Source of the DNA: Ferruginibacter sp.
GTDB taxonomy: Bacteria; Bacteroidota; Bacteroidia; Chitinophagales; Chitinophagaceae
DNA: 64,000 bases
Direction of reading: 5' to 3'
Assembly (NCBI GenBank): GCA_017983695.1
Contig: JAGOAX010000011.1
Location: 103,942-167,941 of the forward strand
How positions within the stretch are numbered: position 1 is the first letter of the stretch; every line of letters begins with the position of its first letter. A program made the position numbers and the translations under genes. Shown one piece after another: positions 42,800-52,145 of this stretch. The notes under the pieces were generated by a model. The model was given only the letters and a program-made list of their open reading frames with translations, was not told where the DNA came from and made no database searches.

Positions 42800-44188
42800 T
42801 TAATAATCATCACCCAATGCAAAGATCTGTTTCTTTGTTTTCCATTTTCCTCTTGTAAAGTCCGGGATATTTTGCACCTGGCCTCCTTCAATAATACTTT
42901 TTTCGCTTAATGGCGTAATGCTGTACCAACTGGCATAGTCATATACATCCATTGGAAATTCGGTGCCACGTTTAATACACTCAATAAAAGCATGGTCCAC
43001 AAAAAAATCCATGCCGCCATGTCCTGCACCTTCTGCACTGGCGCCATATTTTTTCCATAGCGGATGATCATGTTCTGTTAACCATTTTTCTGTATTATCC
43101 CATTTATGGCTGTGGTTCATTTCTTTTTGAAAATAAATGTGGCCTTGTTTATTTCCACCGCTTCCAAAGTCCTGCCACAAACCTTCGGTGCCCTGCACCC
43201 TGAAACCTAAATTGTAGGGCCGGGGAGAAGATACATCATGCGTTAATAAGATTGTTTCGCCATTGGCACATTGTATTTGTGTGTTTACAATATCGCCACA
43301 TTTAAAATTTACTTTGGCATTGGGATGGTTGGGTCCGCCTTTAGGATGCTCTACAATATATTTATGCAGGCCCCGGGCCTTGGTGGCAATGCTCGATAAT
43401 TTTGTCATCCTGTTGCCCTTATTAATATCCATCATAACAGCAACAGGGCCCAGGCCATGTGTTGGATACAATTCACCGTTACGGTTTTTATTATGTTCGG
43501 TACGCCATTGAGCTTCGCTATAAGCATTCTTTCCAAACTCCACACCGCTGTTGTAAGCAGTAATACCATCATTAAATAATACACCACGCAGGTCATGTTC
43601 ATATCCGCCCTGCCCGTGTAATAATTCTCCAAACATACCTTTGCGTACCATGTTCAACACCGCCATCACATCCCTGCGGTAACAAACATTCTCCATCATC
43701 ATTAATGGAATCTTTGTTTTTTCAGATACATTCACCACATCCCAGCATTCCTGTACAGTAATAGCTCCGCAAACCTCCATACCGGGAATTTTTCCTGCAT
43801 TCATGGCATCAATAGCCTGTATGCTGTGCCATTCCCACGGCGTACATATCATTACTGCATCTACATCATCTCTCTTCAGCAGGTTTTTATAATCGTAGTT
43901 GCCGTTTTTATAAACGGCTGGCATTGGGCGGTTATATTGTTTAAATGCTTTTAAAGCTTCATCAATGCTGCGCTGCTGAGGATCGGCAATGGCTGTAATT
44001 TCCACATCTTCTCTTTGCAAAAAATTACCCATGTGTTCGTGTGAGCGAAAACCCACACCAATAATACCCATGCGTACCTTGTCTTTTTTTGCTGCTGAAA
44101 ATGCTTTGATGGAATTGGTAAGTGTTAATGCGGCCCCGGTTAGTGCAGAGGTTTTAATAAAATTTCTCCTGTTAAATGCTGCTGGCAT
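42800..44188 (-). CDS. Gfo/Idh/MocA-fold protein of the GH109 alpha-N-acetylgalactosaminidase type, Tat-exported
   Basis: 462 residues from MPAAFNRRNFIKTSALTGAAL; the upstream 34 codons look non-coding. The twin-arginine signal RRNFIKTS is clear. The NAD-binding start is VRMGIIGVGFRSHEHM, then ADPQQRSIDEAL, VMICTPWEWHSIQAIDAMNAGK and GMEVCGAITVQECW. RDVMAVLNMVRKGMFGELLHGQGGYEHDL, TKLSSIATKARGL and WYSITPLSEKSI follow. This matches GH109 glycosidases, which use NAD for an elimination-type cleavage of N-acetylgalactosamine; other exported Gfo/Idh/MocA proteins look alike, so substrate is not certain. Confidence 0.83.
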   Translation of the reverse strand: MPAAFNRRNFIKTSALTGAALTLTNSIKAFSAAKKDKVRMGIIGVGFRSHEHMGNFLQREDVEITAIADPQQRSIDEALKAFKQYNRPMPAVYKNGNYDYKNLLKRDDVDAVMICTPWEWHSIQAIDAMNAGKIPGMEVCGAITVQECWDVVNVSEKTKIPLMMMENVCYRRDVMAVLNMVRKGMFGELLHGQGGYEHDLRGVLFNDGITAYNSGVEFGKNAYSEAQWRTEHNKNRNGELYPTHGLGPVAVMMDINKGNRMTKLSSIATKARGLHKYIVEHPKGGPNHPNAKVNFKCGDIVNTQIQCANGETILLTHDVSSPRPYNLGFRVQGTEGLWQDFGSGGNKQGHIYFQKEMNHSHKWDNTEKWLTEHDHPLWKKYGASAEGAGHGGMDFFVDHAFIECIKRGTEFPMDVYDYASWYSITPLSEKSIIEGGQVQNIPDFTRGKWKTKKQIFALGDDY

Positions 44189-44222
44189 AGCAATTAGTTT
44201 TTTTGAAGTGTAAATGTAAAAA

Positions 44223-44528
44223 TTATTTGTGTATAGAAAGTTTTTGCAGCATTTCGGTAGATACAGTTGCGGCATACAAGCCGTATGCACTGGTTATACT
44301 GCCTTTTAATTTACCGTCTTTCGATTCGATGGCATATACCACATCTTCATCATCCGGGTTGGAGTCTCCTTCAAAACGGTACACTTCTACAATTTCAAAT
44401 TCGTGAGGATTAAGAATGTTTTCGTTTTTAGAACAGATTATTTTATCAAAGCCAATATTAAAATCGATGGTAAAACCCCTTAGCTTTAAATCCTGTAAAG
44501 CACCGGTTACGGTATCGTAAGCTTTCAT
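44223..44528 (-). CDS. Conserved small protein, function unknown
   Basis: 101 residues. The pattern KAYDTVTGALQDLKLRGFTIDFNIGFDKIIC, then HEFEIVEVYRFEGDSNPDDEDVVYAIESKDGKLKGSITSAYGLYA is shared by short proteins of Bacteroidota that databases sometimes label phosphoribosylpyrophosphate synthetase. The length rules out a real PRPP synthetase, so that label should not be trusted. Cytoplasmic. Alone in its unit. Confidence 0.6.
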   Translation of the reverse strand: MKAYDTVTGALQDLKLRGFTIDFNIGFDKIICSKNENILNPHEFEIVEVYRFEGDSNPDDEDVVYAIESKDGKLKGSITSAYGLYAATVSTEMLQKLSIHK

Positions 44529-44555
44529 TTTTTTTAATAAAGTTAGGGAATCTTT

Positions 44556-45809
44556 TTATACAGATTTTGATGGATTGAAACTGTCTGGCTCTTTACTTAA
44601 CAGCAGGTAAATAATTACCAATGCTGTAATTATTGCTGTGGTTATAAAAGTTGCTACTGCGCCAAAATTGTACCATAGCAGTCCGCAAATGCTGCTGGCA
44701 AATAAAGCCGCAATACTTTGCAGGCCGGCATAAGTGCCAATGGCGGTTGCAGTTTCGCCTTTGTCAACAATATTACTGATCCATGCTTTGGCAATGCCAT
44801 CGGTAGCAGCGGCATACACACCATACAGTAAAAATAATACCAGGTACACTATCAGATTATTATTAAAGGCAAAGCCGGTATATACCACAGCAAAAACAAA
44901 AAGCCCCAGCAAAAATATTTTTTTCAGCCCGAGCTTATCGGCCAAAATACCAATGGGGTAGGCTAACAATGCATAAATAAGATTATAGAAAATATATACG
45001 CCAATTATTTTGCTATCTGTCAGCCCGCTTTCTTTCATCTTTAATAATAAAAAAACATCGCTGCTGTTGAACAGGGCAAACAATAATAAACCTGTAACTA
45101 ATTTTTTGTATTGCGATGGACTTGTTTTCCAGTAGGAAAGAAAGTTCAGGGGTTTAGCGTTTAAAAGTTTAGGGTTTAAAGCTTTTGATTTTTCTTTAGT
45201 AAGTAATGTAAATAAAATAGCAAGTACACCGGGAATAAATGCAATTAAAAAAAGTGTTTTATAATCTGACGGATAAAAATACAAATATACCAACGCAATG
45301 GCAGGGCCAAATACAGCACCCAGCGTATCCATGCTACGGTGAAAGCCAAATACAGTAGCTTTCGTTGCTTTCGTACTTTCATCACTCAGCATAGCATCTC
45401 TTGCACCTGTCCTGATTCCTTTACCCAGCCTGTCGATAGTTCTTGCAAAAAATATCCATAAAGGGTACACAAAAACGGCCATCATGGGTTTGCTTATAGC
45501 GCTAAGTGCATAGCCCAATTGCACAAATGGTAAACGTTTGCCGCTGTTGTCGCTCAGCTTTCCAAAATAGGGTTTGCTTAGCCCGGCAACCGCCTCTGCA
45601 ATACCTTCCAGTATGCCAATAAATACTACTGTAAAACCAATGTGTTTTAAAAACATTGGCATTACCGGGTACAACATTTCACTGGCCATATCGGTAAACA
45701 GGCTTACCAGCGACAGCATCCAGATGGTTTTGGTTATAATACGTTGTGGCGAATTTGTGACCGGTTGCAAGGGGGATGTTTTTTCGAATGTAGCAATTTG
45801 TTGGTACAT
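44556..45809 (-). CDS. MFS transporter
   Basis: 417 residues from MYQQIATFEK (ATG 45809). Twelve predicted membrane helices, with the start MLSLVSLFTDMASEMLYPVMPMFLKHIGF and the MFS loop motif between helices 2 and 3 as GKLSDNSGKRLPFV. The pattern with SLFTDMASEMLYP resembles MFS transporters of the drug/unknown-substrate group. In the central cytoplasmic loop after helix 6 is the segment KALNPKLLNAKPLNFLS, coded by a minisatellite-like run (TTTAGGGTTTAAA type), see findings. Substrate unknown. Confidence 0.85.
   Translation of the reverse strand: MYQQIATFEKTSPLQPVTNSPQRIITKTIWMLSLVSLFTDMASEMLYPVMPMFLKHIGFTVVFIGILEGIAEAVAGLSKPYFGKLSDNSGKRLPFVQLGYALSAISKPMMAVFVYPLWIFFARTIDRLGKGIRTGARDAMLSDESTKATKATVFGFHRSMDTLGAVFGPAIALVYLYFYPSDYKTLFLIAFIPGVLAILFTLLTKEKSKALNPKLLNAKPLNFLSYWKTSPSQYKKLVTGLLLFALFNSSDVFLLLKMKESGLTDSKIIGVYIFYNLIYALLAYPIGILADKLGLKKIFLLGLFVFAVVYTGFAFNNNLIVYLVLFLLYGVYAAATDGIAKAWISNIVDKGETATAIGTYAGLQSIAALFASSICGLLWYNFGAVATFITTAIITALVIIYLLLSKEPDSFNPSKSV
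45140..45185. repeat. Minisatellite-like run (GGGTTTAG... / TTTAGGGTTTAAA) inside the MFS gene
   Basis: GGGGTTTAGCGTTTAAAAG followed by TTTAGGGTTTAAAGC: repeats of a TTTAGGG-like word read in frame as LNPKLLNAKPLN. Similar runs with CTAAACC words occur at about 30040-30070 and 61563-61585. Confidence 0.6.
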
Positions 45810-45970
45810 TGCAGGAGTTTTTGATAATTTGCAAAGAAGCACAGCTACACAAAGGAAATTATAACATGTTTACGCTTCTATAAAAGTTCCCCAGTGATTT
45901 GCCGTTGAAAGGATTGCGACGCAAGCATGTTGCCATGGAAACATAAGGCTGGTATAAAAGAAAAAAAATT

Positions 45971-47974
45971 ATGAGTAAAAAAATAACAGGTGCTACAAAA
46001 TCTTCGCAGGTAAAAGTTGTAAAAGGTGTTTTAGATATTTCCCGTAGTGGGATTGGTTTTGTATTGGTAGAAGGTATGGACAAAGATGTACTGGTAAGGC
46101 CAAATGATTTTAACCGGGCTTTTCATGGCGATACAGTAAGGGTGCAGATTGATAAGCACGCCGTACCCGGTAAACGTACCGAAGGAAAAATAACCGAAGT
46201 GGTGGAAAGAAAACAAACAGAGTTTATTGGTGATTTACAGGTGGGTAAAAATTTTGCTTTTTTTATTGCCGATACGGAAAAACCCATGCCGGATTTTTTT
46301 ATACCTATTGATAAATTAAACGGAGCATCAAATGGCGAAAGAGTTGTTGCCCGTTTAACAAAATGGGACAAGGCTGATAAAAAACCTGAGGGTGAAGTAG
46401 TGAATGTGATTAAAGCCGAGGATATGAATGATTTTGCCATGAAGGAGCTTTTGATCGACAATGGTTTTCCGTTAACTTTTGATGCCGCAGTGATGAAAGA
46501 TGCGAATGAACTGTCGGAAAAAATTACCCGTGAAGAACTTAAAAAAAGAAAAGACTGCCGCGATATTTTAACTTTCACCATCGACCCGGTTGATGCAAAA
46601 GATTTTGATGATGCCATTTCGATACGGAATTTAGATAATGGCAATTACGAGATTGGTGTACACATTGCAGATGTAAGTCATTTTGTAAAACCCGATACAG
46701 CGCTGGATAAATCAGCTTACGAAAGAGCTACATCGGTGTACCTGCCCGACAGGGTTAATCCGATGCTGCCGGAAAAAATATCGAACGAATTATGCTCTCT
46801 TCGTCCGAATGAAGATAAATACACTTTTTCTGTTATTTACCAGATCAATAATCGGGCAGAAATAAAACACAGCTGGATAGGCAGAACAGTAATACACAGT
46901 AACCATCGCTTTAGTTACGAGGAAGTACAGGAAATTATAGAGAAAAAAGATGGCCTGCATTTTAAACCCATTTTATTACTGAACGATCTTGCACAGAAGT
47001 TCCGCAGGGAACGTTTTAGAAAAGGCGCTATTAATTTTTCATCGCAGGAAGTGCGGTTTAAATTAGATGAAAAAGGCAAGCCCATTGCCGTGGTTATTAA
47101 GGAAAGTAAAGATGCACACAAACTCATTGAAGAGTTTATGTTGCTGGCCAACCGTACTGTGGCAGAATATGTTTCTAAAATTAAGATCAATAAGCAGCCT
47201 ATACCTTTTCCTTACCGGATACATGATACACCCGATGATGAAAAGCTGAAACCTTTTGCAGCTTTTGCAAAAAAGTTTGGCTACACTTTTAATTTACATG
47301 ATGAAGAAGCTGTTGCCGCATCTTTTAATAAAATGCTGAAAGATGTGCAGGGCAAACCGGAGCAACATGTACTGGAACAACTGGGCATTCGTACTATGGC
47401 CAAGGCAATTTATACATCTTCAAATATTGGCCATTACGGTTTAGGGTTTGAACATTATTGCCATTTTACATCACCCATACGCCGTTACCCCGATGTAATG
47501 GTACACCGCATTTTACAGGAATGTTTAGATAAGAACCTGAAGATAGACCGCAAGATGGATGAGAAGTGTAAACACTGCAGCGACAGGGAACGTAAAGCAA
47601 TGGAAACAGAACGTGCCGGCAACAAATACAAGCAGGTGGAATATATGCAGGATTATTTAGGCGAAGAGTTTGAAGGTATCATTAGTGGTGTGGCTTCATT
47701 TGGCTTTTTTGTAGAAACCGTTTTGCATAAATGCGAAGGCATGGTAACTGTGAGGGATTTAAGTGAGCATGACGATTTCAGGTTAGATGAAACCGATTAT
47801 GCATTGGTGGGCCTGCGTACCAAACGTAAATTCAGGATGGGAGATAAAGTACAAATAAAAGTGGTGGCCGCTAATCTAGGCAAAAGGCAGTTGGATTATG
47901 AATGGGTGCCGCCACATGCAAAAGCCGCCAGTAAAAAAGTTGAAACAAAAGTAAAAACCAAAAAGAAGAAATAA
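45971..47974 (+). CDS. rnr: Ribonuclease R (RNB exoribonuclease)
   Basis: 667 residues, shorter than the ~800 of E. coli RNase R but usual for Bacteroidota. RNB catalytic core: DILTFTIDPVDAKDFDDAISI (metal-binding Asp cluster), SVYLPDRVNPMLPEKISNELCSLRPNEDKYTFS, YCHFTSPIRRYPDVMVHRIL. C-terminal S1 domain: LGEEFEGIISGVASFGFFVETVLHKCEGMV, then a Lys-rich tail. N-terminal cold-shock-like RNA-binding regions. It degrades structured RNA 3' to 5'. Confidence 0.95.
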   Translation: MSKKITGATKSSQVKVVKGVLDISRSGIGFVLVEGMDKDVLVRPNDFNRAFHGDTVRVQIDKHAVPGKRTEGKITEVVERKQTEFIGDLQVGKNFAFFIADTEKPMPDFFIPIDKLNGASNGERVVARLTKWDKADKKPEGEVVNVIKAEDMNDFAMKELLIDNGFPLTFDAAVMKDANELSEKITREELKKRKDCRDILTFTIDPVDAKDFDDAISIRNLDNGNYEIGVHIADVSHFVKPDTALDKSAYERATSVYLPDRVNPMLPEKISNELCSLRPNEDKYTFSVIYQINNRAEIKHSWIGRTVIHSNHRFSYEEVQEIIEKKDGLHFKPILLLNDLAQKFRRERFRKGAINFSSQEVRFKLDEKGKPIAVVIKESKDAHKLIEEFMLLANRTVAEYVSKIKINKQPIPFPYRIHDTPDDEKLKPFAAFAKKFGYTFNLHDEEAVAASFNKMLKDVQGKPEQHVLEQLGIRTMAKAIYTSSNIGHYGLGFEHYCHFTSPIRRYPDVMVHRILQECLDKNLKIDRKMDEKCKHCSDRERKAMETERAGNKYKQVEYMQDYLGEEFEGIISGVASFGFFVETVLHKCEGMVTVRDLSEHDDFRLDETDYALVGLRTKRKFRMGDKVQIKVVAANLGKRQLDYEWVPPHAKAASKKVETKVKTKKKK

Positions 47975-47980
47975 GATTGC

Positions 47981-48946
47981 ATGCATTCGTTTTTAGAACT
48001 CTCCAAACTATTTGAAGATAAATTCAATGTTCGCCACTTCCCGGATCATACCGAAAGTTTATATAATCCTGCACAATATATTTTAGGTATTGGCGGCAAA
48101 CGCATCCGCCCGGTTTGTGTATTGCTTGGTAGTGAGTTGTTTGATGAAATTACTGAAGATGCCTATCATGCAGCAACCGCAATAGAACTGTTTCATAATT
48201 TTAGTTTGATACATGACGACATTATGGACAAAGCCCCGGTACGTCGTGGTATGCAAACAGTGCATACAAAGTATGGCGAATCTACCGCACTGCTTGCCGG
48301 CGATGTAATGTTTGTAAAGGCATACGAAAATTTAAATAAGATACAACCGGCCAACCTGCAGAAGGTATTGCATTTATTTAATGTTACTGCCAGCCAGGTT
48401 TGCGAAGGGCAGCAACTGGATATGGATTTTGAAAAAATACCCACAGTAAGTTTTGATGAATATGTGAATATGATCACACTTAAAACTTCTGTATTGGTTG
48501 CAGCCAGTTTGCAATTGGGCGCTATATTAGGCGGTGCAGGAACGGCCAGTCAAAAACATTTGTATGAGTTTGGCAAAAACCTTGGTATTGCCTTCCAGGT
48601 ACAGGATGATTATTTAGATGCCTTTGGTAACCCTGATAAATTTGGTAAGCAGGTTGGCGGCGATATCTTAGCCAACAAAAAAACTTTCTTAATGATTCAT
48701 GCCATGGAAGTGGCTTCTGCTACAGACAAAGCTGAATTGTTACAATTGATTAACAGCAACCCTGCTGATAAAGTTGAAAAAGTATTGGCTATTTTTAAAG
48801 CATGCAAAGTTGATGAATGGGCAGCAGCCTTAAAAGAAAAGTATAAACAAACTGCATTACAACACCTTGAAGATACGGCTGTACTTAGTGTGCGTAAAAA
48901 ACCTTTGCAGGAATTAGCAGCGTATTTGATGGAGAGGGAGAGTTGA
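47981..48946 (+). CDS. Polyprenyl synthetase
   Basis: 321 residues, 6 nt downstream of rnr, so co-transcribed. The two aspartate motifs are present: LIHDDIMD (first) and QVQDDYLD (second), with GGKRIRPV upstream and KAPVRRGMQT. It joins isopentenyl units to make prenyl diphosphates; the residue pattern before the first aspartate motif (IELFHNFSLIHDDIMDKAP) gives no certain chain length. Probably for menaquinone side chains or undecaprenyl-like lipid. Confidence 0.92.
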   Translation: MHSFLELSKLFEDKFNVRHFPDHTESLYNPAQYILGIGGKRIRPVCVLLGSELFDEITEDAYHAATAIELFHNFSLIHDDIMDKAPVRRGMQTVHTKYGESTALLAGDVMFVKAYENLNKIQPANLQKVLHLFNVTASQVCEGQQLDMDFEKIPTVSFDEYVNMITLKTSVLVAASLQLGAILGGAGTASQKHLYEFGKNLGIAFQVQDDYLDAFGNPDKFGKQVGGDILANKKTFLMIHAMEVASATDKAELLQLINSNPADKVEKVLAIFKACKVDEWAAALKEKYKQTALQHLEDTAVLSVRKKPLQELAAYLMERES

Positions 48947-49076
48947 AAATTTATCAGCTCAGACTGACACCCTTAGGGTTTAAGCATTCCTTTCTTTGGT
49001 TTTAATAATATTTCTACTATCAACTCACTAAGTAAAAATATTTTCTTAATTTACTTTTTCTTAAACCAAAACCAAC

Positions 49077-50840
49077 ATGGCCAATTCTTTATTCCGCACA
49101 AAGAAAATAGAAAATATTTTAGCAGAAGGCAGCGATGACCCACATGGCGCCGGCGGATTAAAAAGAGTACTCAGTTTACGTGACCTAACTTTTTTTGGCA
49201 TAGCAGCAATATTGGGTGCAGGAAGTTTCAGCAGTTTGGGTGGCGCAGTGTTTCATGGTGGCCCGGGTGTGGTTATCTTATTTATAATTACTGCTATTGC
49301 CTGTGCATTTACTGCATTTTGTTACAGCGAATTTGCAAGCCGTATTCCCGTTGCAGGCAGTGCTTACACTTATGCATATGCAAGTTTTGGCGAATTGTTT
49401 GCGTGGATAATTGGCTGGGCTTTAATAATGGAATATTCTATCGGTAATATTTATGTAGCTTTTAGCTGGAGTGATTATTTTACTTCCTTCTTGGATAAAC
49501 TGGGTGAACTGACAAAACTTAATCTTCACGTACCTGATTATTTCAGTAATAGTTATTCCGAAGTAAAAAATGCTATCAAAAGCGGCAGTACTAATGAGGG
49601 TATGCTATATGCCTGGAATAATGCACCGGTTATTGGCGGCTTAAAAATCATACTCGATATTCCTGCATTGGTAATAAACCTGTTGATTACTTACCTTGTT
49701 TACAGGGGTATAAAAGAAAGCCGGAATTTCAGCAATATTATGGTGGTGCTTAAACTTTTGGTGGTGGTGCTTATTATATTGGTAGGCGGTTACCTGGTTT
49801 TTTCAACAGGCACAACGCATAACTGGTTACCACCGGATGATAAAGGCGTAAATAGTTTTATGCCTAATGGTTTTAGCGGCGTAATGGCAGCAGTAAGTGG
49901 TGTGTTTTTTGCATACATTGGTTTTGATGCAGTAAGTGTGCTTGCCGAAGAAAGTAAAAATCCGCAAAGGGATTTACCTAAAGGGATGATCCTTTCATTG
50001 GTTATCTGTACTATCGTTTACATCCTGTTAACCCTGGTATTAACCGGCGCTGTTAATTACAGAAAATTCGAAGGTGTTGGAGATCCATTGGCATTTATTT
50101 TTGAGAAAGATAATTTGAATGTTGGATGGATGCAGTTCTTTGTATCAATAGCTGCAGTTATTGCCATGACAAGTGTGTTGTTGGTATTTCAAATGGGGCA
50201 GCCACGTATATGGATGAGTATGAGCCGTGATGGATTAATGCCACCGGTGTTTCAAAAAATTCATCCCAAATTTAAAACACCCTCTTTTGCAACAATAATA
50301 ACAGGGGTGGTTGTAGGCTTACCCATTTTGTTTACCGATAAAACTTTTGTACTGGATTTTACAAGTATTGCCACGCTGTTTGCATTTGTGTTGGTGTGCG
50401 GCGGTGTTTTATTAATTCCACGCCGGGAGAAGGAACAGGGGCGTTTTCATATCCCTTTTATAAACGGGCAATTTATTTTTCCGGTAATTGTTGTTGGTGC
50501 AATTATAATGGCAGCAACTTTATCTAAAACATATTTTTCCGATATGTTTAATTTTGATTTTAGCAGCAACGAAGATTATACAAGTGGAAAAATTAGTTTT
50601 ATGGATGCTGCCACACCAAATATTTCTTTAATCATATTCTGGCTCTGTGCAGTATTGTTAAGTGTACTCACCTTCATTAAAAAATATTCATTAATTCCCT
50701 TAATGGGTCTTATAACCTGTATGTACCTGTTAACAGGAATGACGAAGAGTAACTGGGCATGGTTTCTTGCATGGCTGGGCATTGGGTTGATCATTTATTT
50801 TTTATACGGGTATAAAAAAAGTAAACTGGCAAACCAATAA
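49077..50840 (+). CDS. APC-superfamily amino acid permease (cationic amino acid transporter type)
   Basis: 587 residues, about 14 hydrophobic segments. The first helix region (LTFFGIAAILGAGSFSSLGG) has the unwound GxG substrate site of APC transporters, then the AFCYSEFASRIPVAGSAYTYAYASFGEL block typical of the CAT/YfnA group. GFSGVMAAVSGVFFAYIGFDAVSVLAEESKNPQRDLPKGM is diagnostic of helix 6-7. A likely amino acid (arginine/lysine or neutral) importer; the substrate cannot be set from sequence. Its end is followed by a terminator. Confidence 0.92.
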   Translation: MANSLFRTKKIENILAEGSDDPHGAGGLKRVLSLRDLTFFGIAAILGAGSFSSLGGAVFHGGPGVVILFIITAIACAFTAFCYSEFASRIPVAGSAYTYAYASFGELFAWIIGWALIMEYSIGNIYVAFSWSDYFTSFLDKLGELTKLNLHVPDYFSNSYSEVKNAIKSGSTNEGMLYAWNNAPVIGGLKIILDIPALVINLLITYLVYRGIKESRNFSNIMVVLKLLVVVLIILVGGYLVFSTGTTHNWLPPDDKGVNSFMPNGFSGVMAAVSGVFFAYIGFDAVSVLAEESKNPQRDLPKGMILSLVICTIVYILLTLVLTGAVNYRKFEGVGDPLAFIFEKDNLNVGWMQFFVSIAAVIAMTSVLLVFQMGQPRIWMSMSRDGLMPPVFQKIHPKFKTPSFATIITGVVVGLPILFTDKTFVLDFTSIATLFAFVLVCGGVLLIPRREKEQGRFHIPFINGQFIFPVIVVGAIIMAATLSKTYFSDMFNFDFSSNEDYTSGKISFMDAATPNISLIIFWLCAVLLSVLTFIKKYSLIPLMGLITCMYLLTGMTKSNWAWFLAWLGIGLIIYFLYGYKKSKLANQ

Positions 50841-50889
50841 TTCTTTTCTGGCGTTATCGGACCCATTATTTTCTTTACAAAATCTTTTA

Positions 50890-50919
50890 AATACGGAAGC
50901 TTAATCCTTCCGTATTTTT
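50890..50919 (+). terminator. Terminator after the permease gene
   Basis: AATACGGAAG and CTTCCGTATT form a 10-bp stem around a short loop, followed by TTTTG. The stem end contains TATTTTTG, a perfect -7 box, so the same sequence could start transcription of the next gene. Confidence 0.8.
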
Positions 50920-50948
50920 GTGCTGAATATTTTTAATAAACAACTTAA

Positions 50949-50970
50949 TACCCCTTTAGGGGATAGGGGC
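50949..50970. repeat. Palindromic repeat directly upstream of the DUF2027 start
   Basis: TACCCCTTTAGGGGATAGGG then GC, ending at the ATG (50971). Same family as 19928 and 20041. In frame it would code for NTPLGDRG, the same peptide as in HisH. Confidence 0.8.
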
Positions 50971-51984
50971 ATGAAATACGAAATTGGCGATAAGATATTA
51001 GTACTGCTTACCAACGAAGAGGGTAAAGTGGTGGACATCATGAATGAAAGAATGGTTATGATAGAAGTAAAAGGCGTACGCTTCCCTGCTTATATGGACC
51101 AGATTGATTTTCCTTACTTTAAAATGTTTACCGAAAAGCGGCAGGCAGAAAAGAAAAAGGTGTTTATAGATAATGTGCAAAAAGAAAAGTATAAACCCAA
51201 ACTAAAAGAAGGAGAGGGGGTGCAATTATCTTTTTTGCCGGTATTCAGTAAAGATGTTTTTGATGATGATGTAGTGGAGAAATTTAAACTGCACCTGATT
51301 AATAAAAACGAAGAAGCTTATACTTTTACTTATAACTTAATGATTGGTGGCGAAAGCTATTTTGAACTAAAAAATAAAGTAGAACCGCTGGGAGATTTTT
51401 ATTTACACGATGTGGATTTTGAAAAAATAAGCGACAGTCCACGTTTTGACTTTGAGTTTTCGCTGGCTGCACCTGATAAAAAGAAAGCCCCTTTTTACGA
51501 AGCCTCATTAAAGTTAAAAGGCAGGCAGCTATTTAAAAAAATAGAAGAAATACAAATAAAAAACGAACCCACCTTTGCTTATCCGCTTTTCGAAAACTTT
51601 CCCGATAAAGTTGATGAAGAGAAGGTTGACCTGGGAGCTTTGGGGAATGCCGGCTTCCGTATTTACGATGCCGCACGTGGAAGAGAAAACCTGGAATCTG
51701 CCAGAACTGTAGTTGACCTTCATATAGAAAAACTTACAGACAGCTGGAAGCACCTGAGCAATTTTGATATACTCACCATACAGTTAAAGGCTTTTGAAAA
51801 GTATTACGACCTGGCTATTGCACATTTACAGCCGTCTTTAACCATAATACATGGTGTTGGAATAGGTAAACTCCGTGATGAAATACATAACCTGCTGAAA
51901 CTCAAAAGAGAAGTAAAATCATTTGTTAACCAATACAGCAACCTGTATGGTTATGGCGCTACCGAAATTTATTTTCAATATTAA
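50971..51984 (+). CDS. DUF2027 and Smr-domain protein
   Basis: 337 residues from the ATG at 50971. A GTG at 50920 would add 17 residues, but these come from the palindromic repeat and the terminator, so the ATG is preferred. N-terminal DUF2027 region starts KYEIGDKILVLLTNEEGKVV, with KGVRFPAYMDQIDFPYF. The last ~80 residues are an Smr domain (VVDLHIEKLTDSWK, IIHGVGIGKLRDEIHNLL), of the kind that cuts or binds branched DNA or ribosomal RNA. The combination is characteristic of Bacteroidota. Function unknown. Confidence 0.88.
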   Translation: MKYEIGDKILVLLTNEEGKVVDIMNERMVMIEVKGVRFPAYMDQIDFPYFKMFTEKRQAEKKKVFIDNVQKEKYKPKLKEGEGVQLSFLPVFSKDVFDDDVVEKFKLHLINKNEEAYTFTYNLMIGGESYFELKNKVEPLGDFYLHDVDFEKISDSPRFDFEFSLAAPDKKKAPFYEASLKLKGRQLFKKIEEIQIKNEPTFAYPLFENFPDKVDEEKVDLGALGNAGFRIYDAARGRENLESARTVVDLHIEKLTDSWKHLSNFDILTIQLKAFEKYYDLAIAHLQPSLTIIHGVGIGKLRDEIHNLLKLKREVKSFVNQYSNLYGYGATEIYFQY

Positions 51985-52145
51985 ATGTAGTGGTATTAAC
52001 ATAAAATCTTATTTTCGCTATATAAATCTTGTTATTGTATAATAAGGATTTAGTACCCCTCACTGAAGATTGACTCCCAACGAATAAGGTTCTTGATATG
52101 CTTATGCAAAATGCATAAGTAATTGGTCATTAAATTTCATTTATT

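Noticed and set aside
44189..44290. 34-residue N-terminal extension of the GH109-type gene with a GTG start
   Set aside because: Removes the twin-arginine signal from the N-terminus; the ATG directly before RRNFIK is more natural.
44223..44528. Phosphoribosylpyrophosphate synthetase label for the 101-aa protein
   Set aside because: Real PRPP synthetases are about 310 residues with clear PRPP motifs, absent here.
45971..46100. Possible start upstream for rnr
   Set aside because: No in-frame start upstream is better than the ATG; N-terminus length is usual for Bacteroidota.
46123..46644. 173-codon antisense frame opposite rnr
   Set aside because: Shadow of a well-supported gene, no recognisable domain.
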